From a virus, in IMG/VR virus record IMGVR_UViG_3300004369_000099, positions 1 through 29,154 of that record: DNA of 29,154 bases; one strand, 5' to 3'. Below, in pieces: positions 19,880 to 28,720 of the stretch (position 1 is its first letter; each line of letters begins with the position of its first letter). The translations under genes were made by a program, and so were the position numbers. The notes beneath the pieces were generated by a model. The model saw only the letters and a list, made by a program, of their open reading frames with translations. It did not search any database and was not told the origin of the DNA.

Positions 19880-20749
19880 ATGTCTGATACAATTATGGCT
19901 GAAGAAATGCAGCCACCAAAAAAAGTAGCGTTTGCAAATCGTAAATACACTAACGAAGAAAAACGCAAAATGGAAGAAGAAGAACTGGAGCAAATGCTCA
20001 AAGAACAAAAAGGTGAGGTAGAAAAAACTGCTGAACCAAAAGAAGCTGAACCAACTAACGCAGAAGAAAAGACATTTAAAAAGCGTTATGGTGACCTGCG
20101 CAGACACATGCAGGAAAAAGAACAAGAGTTTCAAACTCAAATTGATGAACTTAAAAAGCAACTAGACAGTGCATCACGTAAAGAAATGAAACTGCCTAAG
20201 TCAGACGAAGACCTTGACGCATGGGCAAAAGATTATCCTGACGTTGCAGCTATAGTTGAAACAATTGCTATCAAAAAAGCTAAAGAGCAATCATCTGCTC
20301 TTGAAGAACGAATGAAAGTAATTGATGATATGCAGTCGTCTGCAAAGAAAGAAAAAGCTGAAGCAGAACTAATGCGTTTACATCCTGACTTTGGTGAAAT
20401 TCGTGACAGTGATGAGTTTCATGAGTGGGCTGAAGAACAGCCTAAGTGGGTACAGGATGCATTGTATGAAAATGACAATGACGCAAAGTCTGCTGCACGA
20501 GCAATTGACCTGTATAAAGCTGACAAAGGTATTACTGCAAAGAAACCTGCAAGCAGCAAGGATGCAGCGAAATCAGTTGATACACGTAACACACGTAGTA
20601 AGCCGCAAGAAGATGAGGCATCTACTTATTTACGTGAATCTCAAGTTCAGAAAATGTCTCCTCAAGAGTATGAGAAGCGTTCTGATGAAATCATGGAAGC
20701 TATCCGCACAGGAAAGTTTATTTATGATATATCTGGTTCTGCCAGATAA
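19880..20749 (+). CDS. Scaffolding protein
   Basis: Encodes 289 highly charged residues with AGGAG before ATG 19880. Long coiled-coil segments run from about 22 to 98 (EEKRKMEEEELEQMLKEQKG, RYGDLRRHMQEKEQEFQTQI). A Trp-containing helical middle follows (LDAWAKDYPDVAAIVE, EWAEEQPKWVQDAL), then a basic or mixed C-terminus ending FIYDISGSAR. The composition, size and position directly before the coat gene are typical of capsid scaffolds, which direct coat assembly and leave the procapsid. A small hairpin (20731-20747) overlaps the 3' end. Confidence 0.85.
   Translation: MSDTIMAEEMQPPKKVAFANRKYTNEEKRKMEEEELEQMLKEQKGEVEKTAEPKEAEPTNAEEKTFKKRYGDLRRHMQEKEQEFQTQIDELKKQLDSASRKEMKLPKSDEDLDAWAKDYPDVAAIVETIAIKKAKEQSSALEERMKVIDDMQSSAKKEKAEAELMRLHPDFGEIRDSDEFHEWAEEQPKWVQDALYENDNDAKSAARAIDLYKADKGITAKKPASSKDAAKSVDTRNTRSKPQEDEASTYLRESQVQKMSPQEYEKRSDEIMEAIRTGKFIYDISGSAR
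20731..20747 (+). other. Hairpin at the scaffold gene end
   Basis: ATCTGG and CCAGAT pair around TTCTG, and the stem can extend through flanking AT bases. It is followed by an A-run, not a T-run, so it is not a normal rho-independent terminator on the plus strand. It may protect the mRNA end or separate scaffold from coat expression. Confidence 0.45.
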
Positions 20750-20762
20750 TATAAAAAAAGTG

Positions 20763-20790
20763 TTGACAAACAGTTTACTTTAAGTATAAC
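20763..20790 (+). promoter_or_regulatory. Sigma70-type promoter for the coat gene
   Basis: TTGACA (20763-20768), 16-bp spacer, TATAAC (20785-20790). It lies 15 nt after the scaffold stop and about 205 nt before the coat ATG, so coat mRNA can be made independently of the upstream genes. Confidence 0.75.
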
Positions 20791-20796
20791 TATAGT

Positions 20797-20996
20797 CACA
20801 TTAGTGTGAGTGAGTTAGCTACTTGCTTACACAAAACCGCAAACAGTCCCGTCTTACGGATTACCTGAAGAGCATGGCCCGTTAATTATCTGGTAGGCCA
20901 ACTAGATATGTCACGCACCCATAGTGAATCAGCCTCTAAATAGTCTGGTAAGTTTGCATCTGTAACGAAAAACAGCCAACATTAGGAGAATATATC
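20797..20996 (+). promoter_or_regulatory. Long untranslated leader of the coat gene
   Basis: About 200 nt without a gene in a genome that otherwise overlaps its genes. Small stems are visible: TCACA/TGTGA at 20796-20809, CCGT/ACGG at 20849-20859, and TGGCC (20875-20879) with GGCCA (20896-20900). AGGAG precedes the coat ATG. A structured leader that raises coat mRNA stability or translation is an inference. Confidence 0.5.
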
Positions 20997-22055
20997 ATGG
21001 CTTTTACTACCGCAGCCGGGTATGGTAATCTTCCTAACGGTAATTTTTCACCTGTAATCTACAGCAAACAGGTGCAGCTTGCTTTCCGCAAGTCTGCTAT
21101 TTGCGAAGCAATCACAAACTCCGACTACTTCGGTGAGATTGCAAACATGGGTGATTCCGTTAAGATTATCAAAGAACCCGAAATTACTGTTAAGGCTTAT
21201 GCTCGTGGCACAACTGTCACTCCACAGGACCTTGACGATGAAGACTTCAACCTAACAATTGACAAAGCTAACTACTTTGCATTTAAGGTTGATGACATTG
21301 AAGAGGCACACTCACACGTTAACTTCCAGTCATTGGCAAGTGACCGTGCTGCGTATCGCCTTGCTGACCAGTTTGACCAAGACGTTCTTGGCTACTTGTC
21401 AGGGTACAAACAGTCTGCCATTCATGGCTCACCAGACACAGTTAACACAACTGTTAATGGTTCAAAGGCTGTGTCAACCGCTGGTTCAGACGAATTGCTT
21501 TCTAGCATGAAGCTGGAAGCTGACGACTTTGGTGGTTCTTCAGGTTCATCAATTGGTATTCAGCCACGTTCTGGTGGCGCAACTTCTGCAATAGTTGGTT
21601 CAGGTAATGCCAACGCACTGCAAGTTGTTGCTCGTATGGCTCGTAAGCTGGACCAACAGAATGTGGACACACAAGGACGCTGGTTGGTTATTGACCCTGT
21701 ATTCAAAGAAATCCTCATGGATGAAGATTCACGTCTTCTGAATGCTGATTTCGGTGGTTCAGGTCTGCAAAATGGTCTTATCCTAAATAACCTGCATGGT
21801 TTCCGCGTTTACGTTTCCAACAACCTGCCTTCAATTGGAACTGGTTCCGCTACAACTGGTGGTACTAATGCCACTAACTATGGCGTAATGGTTGCTGGTC
21901 ATGATTCTGCTGTTGCTACTGCAGAGCAGATTAACAAGACTGAAACCTACCGTGACCCTGACAGCTTCGCTGACATCGTTCGTGGTATGCATCTTTACGG
22001 TCGCAAGATTCTTCGTCCAGAAGCACTTGTGAACGCAAAGTACAACTTGGTTTAA
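20997..22055 (+). CDS. Major capsid protein
   Basis: Encodes 352 residues, MAFTTAAGYGNLPNGNFSPV. It has an HK97-type N-arm, then AFRKSAICEAITNSDYFGEI, VDDIEEAHSHVNFQSLASDR, ARMARKLDQQNVDTQGRWLV followed by IDPVFKEILMD, and FRVYVSNNLPS near the C-terminus. This strand/helix order is that of HK97-fold coat proteins (P-domain GRW-x-V-I-x-P). It follows the scaffold and has its own promoter, leader and AGGAG site. Codons here are richer in G and C at third position than in neighbours, as expected for a highly expressed gene. Confidence 0.9.
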   Translation: MAFTTAAGYGNLPNGNFSPVIYSKQVQLAFRKSAICEAITNSDYFGEIANMGDSVKIIKEPEITVKAYARGTTVTPQDLDDEDFNLTIDKANYFAFKVDDIEEAHSHVNFQSLASDRAAYRLADQFDQDVLGYLSGYKQSAIHGSPDTVNTTVNGSKAVSTAGSDELLSSMKLEADDFGGSSGSSIGIQPRSGGATSAIVGSGNANALQVVARMARKLDQQNVDTQGRWLVIDPVFKEILMDEDSRLLNADFGGSGLQNGLILNNLHGFRVYVSNNLPSIGTGSATTGGTNATNYGVMVAGHDSAVATAEQINKTETYRDPDSFADIVRGMHLYGRKILRPEALVNAKYNLV

Positions 22056-22069
22056 GGGAGGATTAAACA

Positions 22070-22549
22070 ATGGCTACAATTACTTCATTGCTTAAAGCCG
22101 CTACTGGTAATTCCCAGCGTGGTCGCAACCCTTATATGGTTGAAAACACAATTGACATCGTGGCTACTACTATAGACCCATCGTCAGGTGATGTTGTTCA
22201 AGCAATTACTATTCCTGCAGGTCATAAAATTATGGCTGCTGGCGTAGAAGTTGTTGAAAGTGCAACCATGAACACTGGCACAGACGCTACCGTAACTCTT
22301 GGTGCGGCTGATGCTGATGAGTACGTCACTGCATTTGACATTGACGGTGCTGCTGATGGTGCATACGCACCTAGTGCAACCGTTGCTGCTGATGTGGTTC
22401 TTGCTTCTGCAGATACCCTTGACCTTACCTTTGCAGGTACTGGTGCATCTTTCACTGCTGGTAAACTTCGTGTTTATGCAGTTATGATGGATGTAAGTTC
22501 TCAGGGTGATACTTCTGCTAACGAAGTAGACCGTGACACACTTGCCTAA
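22070..22549 (+). CDS. Probable capsid decoration/stabilisation protein
   Basis: Encodes 159 residues with GGGAGG before ATG 22070. It is Ala/Thr/Val/Asp-rich with beta-strand repeats (ATVTLGAADADEYVTAFDID, TLDLTFAGTGASFTAGKLRV, split here). No cysteines. Placement directly after the coat gene, with a terminator-like hairpin following, fits a head protein made in large amounts with the coat. Exact family not recognised. Confidence 0.7.
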   Translation: MATITSLLKAATGNSQRGRNPYMVENTIDIVATTIDPSSGDVVQAITIPAGHKIMAAGVEVVESATMNTGTDATVTLGAADADEYVTAFDIDGAADGAYAPSATVAADVVLASADTLDLTFAGTGASFTAGKLRVYAVMMDVSSQGDTSANEVDRDTLA

Positions 22550-22556
22550 ATAGTAC

Positions 22557-22586
22557 ATGGGAGAGCAGGGCAACTTGCTCTTCCAT
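22557..22586 (+). terminator. Probable terminator after coat-decoration unit
   Basis: An 11-bp stem (22557-22567 with 22576-22586, one G-T pair) encloses an 8-base loop and is followed by TTCTCTC rather than a pure T-run. It would be a partial terminator, allowing lower expression of the tail genes beyond. Confidence 0.6.
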
Positions 22587-22605
22587 TTCTCTCTGAGGAT
22601 TTATA

Positions 22606-23328
22606 ATGGCATACACTTACCTTGACATTACGAATGAAGTTCTTGCGCGGTTTAATGAGGTATCATTAACTGTTTCAAACTTTTCTAGCGCACGTGGATT
22701 TCAGACGCAGTGTAAAAATGCCGTAAATGATGCCATTAACTATATATTTCAACGTGAGTTCGGTTGGGGCTTTAGTCACTCCGAACAAACAGATACATTA
22801 GTCGCGGGTACTGCTCGTTATACATTTGACAGCACAATATATAATGCAGACTATGAAACATTTAGAATATCAAAAGATGAAAGTCTTGGCGTAGCAGGTG
22901 TAAGTCTTCGCGTACTGGATTACAAAGAATATGTAGACAAATACATTGACCAAGAAACAACAAGTGACGTAGGCGGTGTGCCTATTTTTGTGTTTAGAAC
23001 ACCTAATAACAATTATGGTTTATACCCATATCCTGATGCTGCATATACATTGAAGTATGATGCTTATATTAAACCTACTGCGCTAAGTGCTACAACAGAT
23101 GTGCCACTTATTCCTGAACAGTTTCGTCAGGTAATTGTTGATGGTGCTACAGCATACGGCTATCAGTATCGTGGTGAAGCACAGCAGTATGGTATTAACT
23201 TTGCACGATTTGAAGATGGCATTAAACAAATGCAGAGTCTATACTTGAACAGCTACGACTATGTACGTTCTACTTATCTACCACGGTCACAGAGGTACGG
23301 CACTTCTATATTCCCATCAGGAGCATAA
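22606..23328 (+). CDS. Head-tail adaptor / tail tubular A-like protein
   Basis: Encodes 240 residues starting MAYTYLDITNEVLARFNEVS. An N-terminal helix pair (QCKNAVNDAINYIFQREFGW) is followed by strands and a T-x-x-Y-x-F patch (GTARYTFD), then VPIFVFRTPNNNYGLYPYP and a C-terminal helical part that ends in RYGTSIFPSGA. This is the usual pattern of the podovirus ring adaptor between portal and nozzle. GAGG site before ATG; next gene starts 4 nt after the stop. Confidence 0.75.
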   Translation: MAYTYLDITNEVLARFNEVSLTVSNFSSARGFQTQCKNAVNDAINYIFQREFGWGFSHSEQTDTLVAGTARYTFDSTIYNADYETFRISKDESLGVAGVSLRVLDYKEYVDKYIDQETTSDVGGVPIFVFRTPNNNYGLYPYPDAAYTLKYDAYIKPTALSATTDVPLIPEQFRQVIVDGATAYGYQYRGEAQQYGINFARFEDGIKQMQSLYLNSYDYVRSTYLPRSQRYGTSIFPSGA

Positions 23329-23331
23329 GGC

Positions 23332-24837
23332 ATGGCTGATGAATCAGGACTTAGCCCATACGTCTTTGCTTGTGAAGGTGGTTTGGTATTAGACCAATCT
23401 ACGTTTTCTATGCAGCCGGGAATGGCATTAGAACTACAGAACTTTGAGCCTGACATTCGTGGTGGCTACAGACGTATCTCTGGTTACAGTAAATGGAATA
23501 GCAACGAAGTACCTTACACAGCATCTGATACAGAAAAAGTATTGATGTCTGCGTACTTTAAAGGCAACATTCTTGCTGCTAGAGGCGAAAGCGTTTACAA
23601 AGGTGGTACAACAGGTAGTTGGACATCTATTGATAGCGGCAGAACAAGTGCTGGTAAGTACACATTCTTTCGTTATAATCTTGCTGGAACAGATTACATT
23701 GTTTGGGCAGATGGTGCTAACAACGCTAGTAAGTATAACAACACAACCGTTACAGATTTAAATGCTACAGGCGCACCAGCAGACCCTAGCATTGTAACAG
23801 GATTTAAGAATGCTTTATTCTTTGCTGGTATGTCTAGCACACCACAAGAAATAGTATTTACTGCACCATACACAGATGATGACTTTAACGTAGCAAATGG
23901 TGCAGGTAGTATTGCAGTAGATAGCCCAATCACAGGACTGTTTCCTTTTCGTGAAGCACTGTATATTTTTTGTGAAGAACGTATATTTAAACTGGTAGGC
24001 AATACATCTGCTGACTTTGTACTACAACCAGTAACACGTGAGATTGGGTGTCTTAATGGTTTTACTATTCAGGAATTTGCTGGTGACATTGTTTTTCTTG
24101 GTCCAGACGGACTGCGTACAGTAGCTGGTACAGAAAGAATTGATGACGTTGAACTTGGTACAATTAGCCGTGTAGTTCAAAGACGCTTTACAGATTTATC
24201 TGATGTTGATGAGTTTGATAGTGTAGTCATACCAAACAAAACACAGTATCGTATTTTCTTTTCTAACTCAGATGTTACACGTGGAAATACTACTGGCATT
24301 ATCTGTGTAAGAAAAGGTGACAAGTACGAGTTTGCAGATACTCGTGGCATACGTCCAAGTTGCACAGACTACATTGTATCTGATGGTGATAGCATTGTAG
24401 TACATGGTGAGTATGATGGTTACGTGTACAGACAAGAACAAGGCAATGACTTTGATGGCAATGTAATCACAGGCAAGTATCGTTCACCTGACTTATCAAT
24501 GGGTGATGCTGGCATAAGAAAAACATTTCAGCGTATTATTATTAACTACGCACCAGAAGCTGCAGTGAATGCTGACTTGTTTGTAAGATATGACTATGAA
24601 GCACCAGATGTAGCAAGACCAGCCGCATATCCATTTGATACCGCAACGGTTGTTGCTATTTATGGAACATCATCTTATGGTACTGCAACATACGGTGGTC
24701 AGTCAAACCCACTCTTTAGACAACCCATTGAGGGTAGTGGATTTGCAGTAGCCCTACGAGTAAACGACAGAGGAACATCTGCACCATACTCTCTTAAAGG
24801 ATTTCAGTTAGAATTTGACGCAGGAGCAAGACGCTAA
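23332..24837 (+). CDS. Tail knob/nozzle-type structural protein
   Basis: Encodes 501 residues of mainly beta strand. The start GLVLDQSTFSMQPGMALELQ then NFEPDIRGGYRRISGY resembles the beginning of podovirus tail-tube proteins with beta-propeller cores. Repeated motifs of the G-x-Y-x-x-x-x-G-x-x-W type occur (VYKGGTTGSWTSI). No catalytic motif. Its place between adaptor and fibre fits a nozzle protein. The stop overlaps the next ATG (TAATG). Confidence 0.75.
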   Translation: MADESGLSPYVFACEGGLVLDQSTFSMQPGMALELQNFEPDIRGGYRRISGYSKWNSNEVPYTASDTEKVLMSAYFKGNILAARGESVYKGGTTGSWTSIDSGRTSAGKYTFFRYNLAGTDYIVWADGANNASKYNNTTVTDLNATGAPADPSIVTGFKNALFFAGMSSTPQEIVFTAPYTDDDFNVANGAGSIAVDSPITGLFPFREALYIFCEERIFKLVGNTSADFVLQPVTREIGCLNGFTIQEFAGDIVFLGPDGLRTVAGTERIDDVELGTISRVVQRRFTDLSDVDEFDSVVIPNKTQYRIFFSNSDVTRGNTTGIICVRKGDKYEFADTRGIRPSCTDYIVSDGDSIVVHGEYDGYVYRQEQGNDFDGNVITGKYRSPDLSMGDAGIRKTFQRIIINYAPEAAVNADLFVRYDYEAPDVARPAAYPFDTATVVAIYGTSSYGTATYGGQSNPLFRQPIEGSGFAVALRVNDRGTSAPYSLKGFQLEFDAGARR

Positions 24838-26738
24838 TGGCTGGATACACTAGACAATCTTCGTATACTGACGGTGACATTATCAATGCAGCCGATAGTA
24901 ACGATGAGTTTGACCAACTCGTAAACGTCTTTAGCAATACAACAGGTCACAAACACGATGGTACAGCAGCAGAAGGTCCAGTCATTGGTTTGATTGGTGA
25001 CCCCGGCGTTGCTACACCAATTAACAAAGTAGTTGTAGATGATACCAACAATCGTGTTGGTTTCTTTGTTGATGTTTCCTCCGTATCGACAGAGCAGCTA
25101 CGAGTTCAAGACGGGGCTGTTGTTCCTGTAACGGATAACGACATTGACCTTGGTGCATCAGGTGCTGAGTTTAAAGATTTGTACATTGATGGTGTTGCAT
25201 ATGTTGATAGCATTGCAATGCCTACTACAACCGTTACTGACATTCTTGATGAAGACACTATGTCTTCTGATAGTGCTACTGCTCTTGCAACACAACAGTC
25301 CATTAAAGCATACGTAGATGCACAAGTAACTGCACAAGACTTAGACTTTCAGGCAGATACTGGTGGCGCACTAAGTATTGACCTTGATAGTGAAACACTT
25401 ACACTGACAGGCGGTACTGGTATTGATACAGCAGGTTCAGGCAATATTGTAACCTTTGCTATTGATAGCACTGTAGCCACATTAACTGGCGCACAGACAC
25501 TTACCAATAAAACGCTTACAACGCCCATTATCGCCTCTATAAGTAATTCAGGTACTCTGACACTACCTACTAGCACAGACACGCTTGTAGGACGTGCTAC
25601 GACTGATACACTGACTAATAAAACAGTTGATGCTGACAGCAATACTATTTCCAATCTTGAAGTAGACAATTTAAAGTCTGGTGTACTTGACACTGACTTA
25701 ACATCTGTTGCTGCTACAGATACTACACTTGCTTCTGCAAAGGCTATTAAAACATATGTAGATGCTCAAGTCACTGCACAAGACTTGGACTTCCAAGCTA
25801 ACACAGGCGGTGCATTAAGCATTGACCTTGACAGCGAAACACTGACCTTTACTGGTGGTACAGGCATTGATACAAGTGGTGCAGGTAACGCTGTTACATT
25901 TGCCATTGACAGTACAGTTGCTACACTGACTGGCACACAGACACTGACAAACAAAAGCATTGATGCGTCACAGCTTACTGGCACAGTTGCCAATGCTCGT
26001 TTGGACACAGAACTACAAGCACTTGCTGGTCTAACATCTGCTGCTGACAAAGGTATTCAGTTTACTGGTTCAGGTACTGCTGGTACATTTGATTTGACCA
26101 CTGCTGGTAAGGCACTGCTTGATGACGCTGATGCCAGCGCACAGCGCACTACACTTGGATTAGGTACAGCAGCTACAACTGCTTCTACTGACTATGCTAC
26201 AGCAGCACAAGGTGCATTAGCAGATAGCGCATTGCAAGATGTTGTAGATGACACTACACCACAGTTAGGTGGTAATTTAGATGTTCAGTCTAATACTATT
26301 ACAACAAGCACAGTAAACGGTGGCATTACACTATCGCCTAATGGTACAGGAAATGTTACATTAGGTACAATGGTATTTGATGCTGACCAAACTATTGGTG
26401 CAGGTCAAGATAACTATGTGCTTACATATGATAATGCTGCTGGTGTAATTAACCTAGAAGCTGTAGCAGCAAGTGGTATTAGTAATGTTGTAGAAGATAC
26501 TACCCCACAGTTGGGTGGTGACTTAGACCTTAACAGTAATGATATTACAGGTACAGGTAATGTTAATATAACTGGCACTGTTACAGTTACAGGTGCTACC
26601 ATAGCAAGTCTAACATACCCAACATCAGACGGTACATCAGGTCAAGTGCTTACAACTAATGGGTCAGGTACTTTATCATTCCAGCCTGTAACTGAAACAG
26701 ACCCGTCTGCCTTGGCCTTTGCGATTGCTCTGGGCTGA
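24837..26738 (+). CDS. Tail fibre with internal repeats
   Basis: Encodes 633 residues. The N-terminal module, MAGYTRQSSYTDGDIINAAD ... TTGHKHDGTAAEGPVIGL, is a virion-attachment segment common in marine podovirus fibres. A long low-complexity shaft rich in Thr, Asp, Gly and Ala follows. A unit of about 70 residues (VDAQVTAQDLDFQA...TVATLTG) occurs twice, and TTPQLGG(N/D)LD occurs twice near 475 and 555. It ends QPVTETDPSALAFAIALG. It likely trimerises and binds or positions the receptor-binding tip; the later genes may add tips. Confidence 0.85.
   Translation: MAGYTRQSSYTDGDIINAADSNDEFDQLVNVFSNTTGHKHDGTAAEGPVIGLIGDPGVATPINKVVVDDTNNRVGFFVDVSSVSTEQLRVQDGAVVPVTDNDIDLGASGAEFKDLYIDGVAYVDSIAMPTTTVTDILDEDTMSSDSATALATQQSIKAYVDAQVTAQDLDFQADTGGALSIDLDSETLTLTGGTGIDTAGSGNIVTFAIDSTVATLTGAQTLTNKTLTTPIIASISNSGTLTLPTSTDTLVGRATTDTLTNKTVDADSNTISNLEVDNLKSGVLDTDLTSVAATDTTLASAKAIKTYVDAQVTAQDLDFQANTGGALSIDLDSETLTFTGGTGIDTSGAGNAVTFAIDSTVATLTGTQTLTNKSIDASQLTGTVANARLDTELQALAGLTSAADKGIQFTGSGTAGTFDLTTAGKALLDDADASAQRTTLGLGTAATTASTDYATAAQGALADSALQDVVDDTTPQLGGNLDVQSNTITTSTVNGGITLSPNGTGNVTLGTMVFDADQTIGAGQDNYVLTYDNAAGVINLEAVAASGISNVVEDTTPQLGGDLDLNSNDITGTGNVNITGTVTVTGATIASLTYPTSDGTSGQVLTTNGSGTLSFQPVTETDPSALAFAIALG
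25305..25955 (+). repeat. Two ~210-bp repeat units in the tail fibre gene
   Basis: Units at about 25305-25515 and 25745-25955 encode nearly the same about 70 residues (VDAQVTAQDLDFQ to TLTNK), 147 residues apart. DNA identity is lower than protein identity, so the duplication is not very recent. Confidence 0.75.
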
Positions 26739-26749
26739 GTAAATAACGC

Positions 26750-26778
26750 TTGACAATTAATTGTATGTATGGTATAAT
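26750..26778 (+). promoter_or_regulatory. Consensus sigma70 promoter for the fibre cluster
   Basis: TTGACA (26750-26755), 17-bp spacer, TATAAT (26773-26778), both exact. It shares GGTATAATTATA with the promoter at 5793. It lies 11 nt after the tail fibre stop and about 17 nt before the expected start site, giving a short leader to the gene at 26802. Confidence 0.85.
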
Positions 26779-26801
26779 TATACTAAATTTGGAGTAAAGA
26801 A

Positions 26802-27146
26802 ATGGCAAACGCTTTCCTATCAGAAACAGACACAGCAGTTGGAACGTCCCCAGCGACTATTCTAACTTGTGGTTCTTCCACCGAAACCACCATCATTGGT
26901 CTGAGCATTGCTAACATCGTAACAAGTCAGATTCTCGTGGATGTACAACTTGATGGTTCAGGTCGTACATCAGGAGCAGTAGACAGTGTTTACCTTGTTA
27001 AAGCTGCTCCAGTGCCAGTTGGTGGTTCTTTAGTTGTAGTTGGTGGTGACCAAAAGGTAGTGCTTGAGCCGGGTGACGCAATCAAAGTCACATCGGATAC
27101 GGCATCATCTGCTGACGTTGTTCTTAGCCATCTTGACATTACATAA
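26802..27146 (+). CDS. Beta-rich virion protein
   Basis: Encodes 114 residues, MANAFLSETDTAVGTSPATI. It has regular strands with Thr, Val, Gly and Asp (ASIANIVTSQILVDVQLDG-type pattern) and a turn PGDAIKVTSD. Typical of small phage beta-sandwich or fibre-associated proteins; no cysteine motif beyond a single Cys. GGAG before ATG; first gene after the promoter at 26750. Confidence 0.7.
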   Translation: MANAFLSETDTAVGTSPATILTCGSSTETTIIGLSIANIVTSQILVDVQLDGSGRTSGAVDSVYLVKAAPVPVGGSLVVVGGDQKVVLEPGDAIKVTSDTASSADVVLSHLDIT

Positions 27147-27157
27147 GGAGTAGGGGC

Positions 27158-27610
27158 ATGGCTTATCTTGGCAATCCACCTGCAGCTTCGTATCTTGCTA
27201 CACCAGCGGTACAGCAGTTTAATGGTGATGGCACAACAACTACATTTACCCTGAACCGCACAGTTGCTACGAAGCAAAGCATTATTGTGTCGGTTGATGG
27301 CGTTGTCCAAGATGCGGCTAGTGCCTACACTGTGCCTGATGGTGTTACCCTGACCTTCACTGCTGCCCCTTCTAGCGGCACTGCAAACATCTTTGTGAAC
27401 TTCCTTGATTTGCCAATCGGTACGGTCACTCCCCCTGATGAGTTTAAAGGCAACTTCAAGAATAACGGTATGTTCCGTATCAATGCACAGACGTTGAGTT
27501 CGAACATTACCATTGTCGGAACCGAGAATGCTAACGTAACTGGACCGCTTACCATAGCATCTGGTGTAACATTGACCGTAGATAGCGGTGGAACATTGGT
27601 GACACTATGA
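27158..27610 (+). CDS. Short tail-fibre-like protein
   Basis: Encodes 150 residues. The opening MAYLGNPPAASYLATPAVQQ then FNGDGTTTTFTLNRTV is a pattern I know from marine phage fibre or virion proteins. Beta strands rich in Thr/Val follow (SIIVSVDGVVQD, GVTLTFTAAPSSGTANIFVN). The C-terminal half, VTGPLTIASGVTLTVDSGG, looks like a beta-helix end. GGAG site before ATG 27158; ATGA overlap with the next gene. Confidence 0.75.
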   Translation: MAYLGNPPAASYLATPAVQQFNGDGTTTTFTLNRTVATKQSIIVSVDGVVQDAASAYTVPDGVTLTFTAAPSSGTANIFVNFLDLPIGTVTPPDEFKGNFKNNGMFRINAQTLSSNITIVGTENANVTGPLTIASGVTLTVDSGGTLVTL

Positions 27611-27966
27611 GTACATTACGAGCAGATACAATCCAGAACACATCGGGCGGTGCAGTCACGCTGACTGACCAAGTTGCAGCAAAAGCACGTTGTAAATGGA
27701 ATGGTACAGGCACAATAGCAATTAATGAATCATTCAATGTCAGTTCATTAGACGATAATGCTACAGGTCAATATGATGTAAATTACACAAATGCTTTTGG
27801 CACTGGCAATTACACTTGCTTAACATCTGGCGTTGGTGGTTCAGGAACAAGTGGTCCTTATGATGTGTCGGAGCAAGTAACTACTTATGTAAATATTAGA
27901 TATTATGCTGGCGGTTACTATGATGGCAATACTTGTAATATGGCAAACATTGGAGACCTAGCATGA
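27607..27966 (+). CDS. Tail appendage paralogue 1
   Basis: Encodes 119 residues. MSTLRADTIQNTSGGAVTL is a start widespread in marine phage tail proteins. KARCKWNGTGTIAINESFNV, SSLDDNATGQYDVNYTN and a tyrosine-rich end (IRYYAGGYYDGN) with the terminal GDLA follow. It is aligned in layout with the next two genes, so all three are paralogous. Such small beta proteins may be receptor-binding tips or fibre caps; unproven. Confidence 0.75.
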   Translation: MSTLRADTIQNTSGGAVTLTDQVAAKARCKWNGTGTIAINESFNVSSLDDNATGQYDVNYTNAFGTGNYTCLTSGVGGSGTSGPYDVSEQVTTYVNIRYYAGGYYDGNTCNMANIGDLA

Positions 27967-28358
27967 GTACCATCCTAGTTGACAATCTCACAGGCAAGAC
28001 CTCTGCTGGCTCTATTACGGTGACGAGCGAGGGCGGTGCGGCTACTCAGTCCTTGCAACAGGGGCTGGCGAAGGCGTGGGGTCATGTAGCAACAGCAAAC
28101 TCAACAACGCTTGATGACAGTTTTAACTACACATCAGTTACAGATAATGGCACAGGCGATTGGACATACGCCTTTGTAAATAGCATGACAAACAGCGCAT
28201 ATTCTTTTGTATCTATTCACGGTTCTGCTGGGAGCAATAGCGCATTTTCTAGGTCTAACACTTATGCAACTGGAAGCATCCGTTTTTGGACATATACAGG
28301 TGCAGGTGTAACAGATGCAGTTTTGATTACCAACACAGTATCAGGAGACCTCGCATAA
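27963..28358 (+). CDS. Tail appendage paralogue 2
   Basis: Encodes 131 residues. MSTILVDNLTGKTSAGSITV, LAKAWGHVATANSTTLDDSF, NYTSVTDNGTGDWTYAFVNS and the terminal SGDLA follow the same plan as the flanking paralogues. The start overlaps the previous stop (ATGA). The variable part lies between the DNGTGD motif and the end, as expected for a surface-exposed binding region. Confidence 0.75.
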   Translation: MSTILVDNLTGKTSAGSITVTSEGGAATQSLQQGLAKAWGHVATANSTTLDDSFNYTSVTDNGTGDWTYAFVNSMTNSAYSFVSIHGSAGSNSAFSRSNTYATGSIRFWTYTGAGVTDAVLITNTVSGDLA

Positions 28359-28720
28359 TGGCTGGAACAATAGTAGCGGATACACTGACCCACTCAACCG
28401 CAGGGTCAATCGCCACGAACTTTGTTGTTAATGGTAGTGCGAAGTCTTGGGCTTTTGCTACGAGTGCGGCCGCATTGACTGGTGAAACATTCAATATTTC
28501 AAGCGGATTAGATAACGGAACTGGCGACTACACTTTGTCTTTGTCAAACTCTATAAGTAGCAATGACTCCGTTTTTTCAGGGACTGTTGGCAATTCAACA
28601 GCACAAATATTAAGTGTAGCCTCAAGAACAACATCGTCTTATGACGCTCACACTTTTAATGCGTCAGGGAGTGCTACAGACAACACTACTATGACATTAG
28701 TTCACGGAGACTTAGCATAA
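28358..28720 (+). CDS. Tail appendage paralogue 3
   Basis: Encodes 120 residues. MAGTIVADTLTHSTAGSIAT, SAKSWAFATSAAALTGETFN, ISSGLDNGTGDYTLSLSNSI and the terminal HGDLA give the same frame as paralogues 1 and 2. An upstream in-frame start in the previous gene is rejected; ATG 28358 overlaps that gene's stop (TAATG). Confidence 0.75.
   Translation: MAGTIVADTLTHSTAGSIATNFVVNGSAKSWAFATSAAALTGETFNISSGLDNGTGDYTLSLSNSISSNDSVFSGTVGNSTAQILSVASRTTSSYDAHTFNASGSATDNTTMTLVHGDLA

Noticed and set aside
19366-19887. 173-codon open frame overlapping the Hint region
   Set aside because: Lysine/leucine-rich shadow of the Hint-domain frame, which shows clear motifs.
20797-20996. tRNA or known riboswitch in the coat leader
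   Set aside because: No cloverleaf, CCA end or known aptamer core could be seen.
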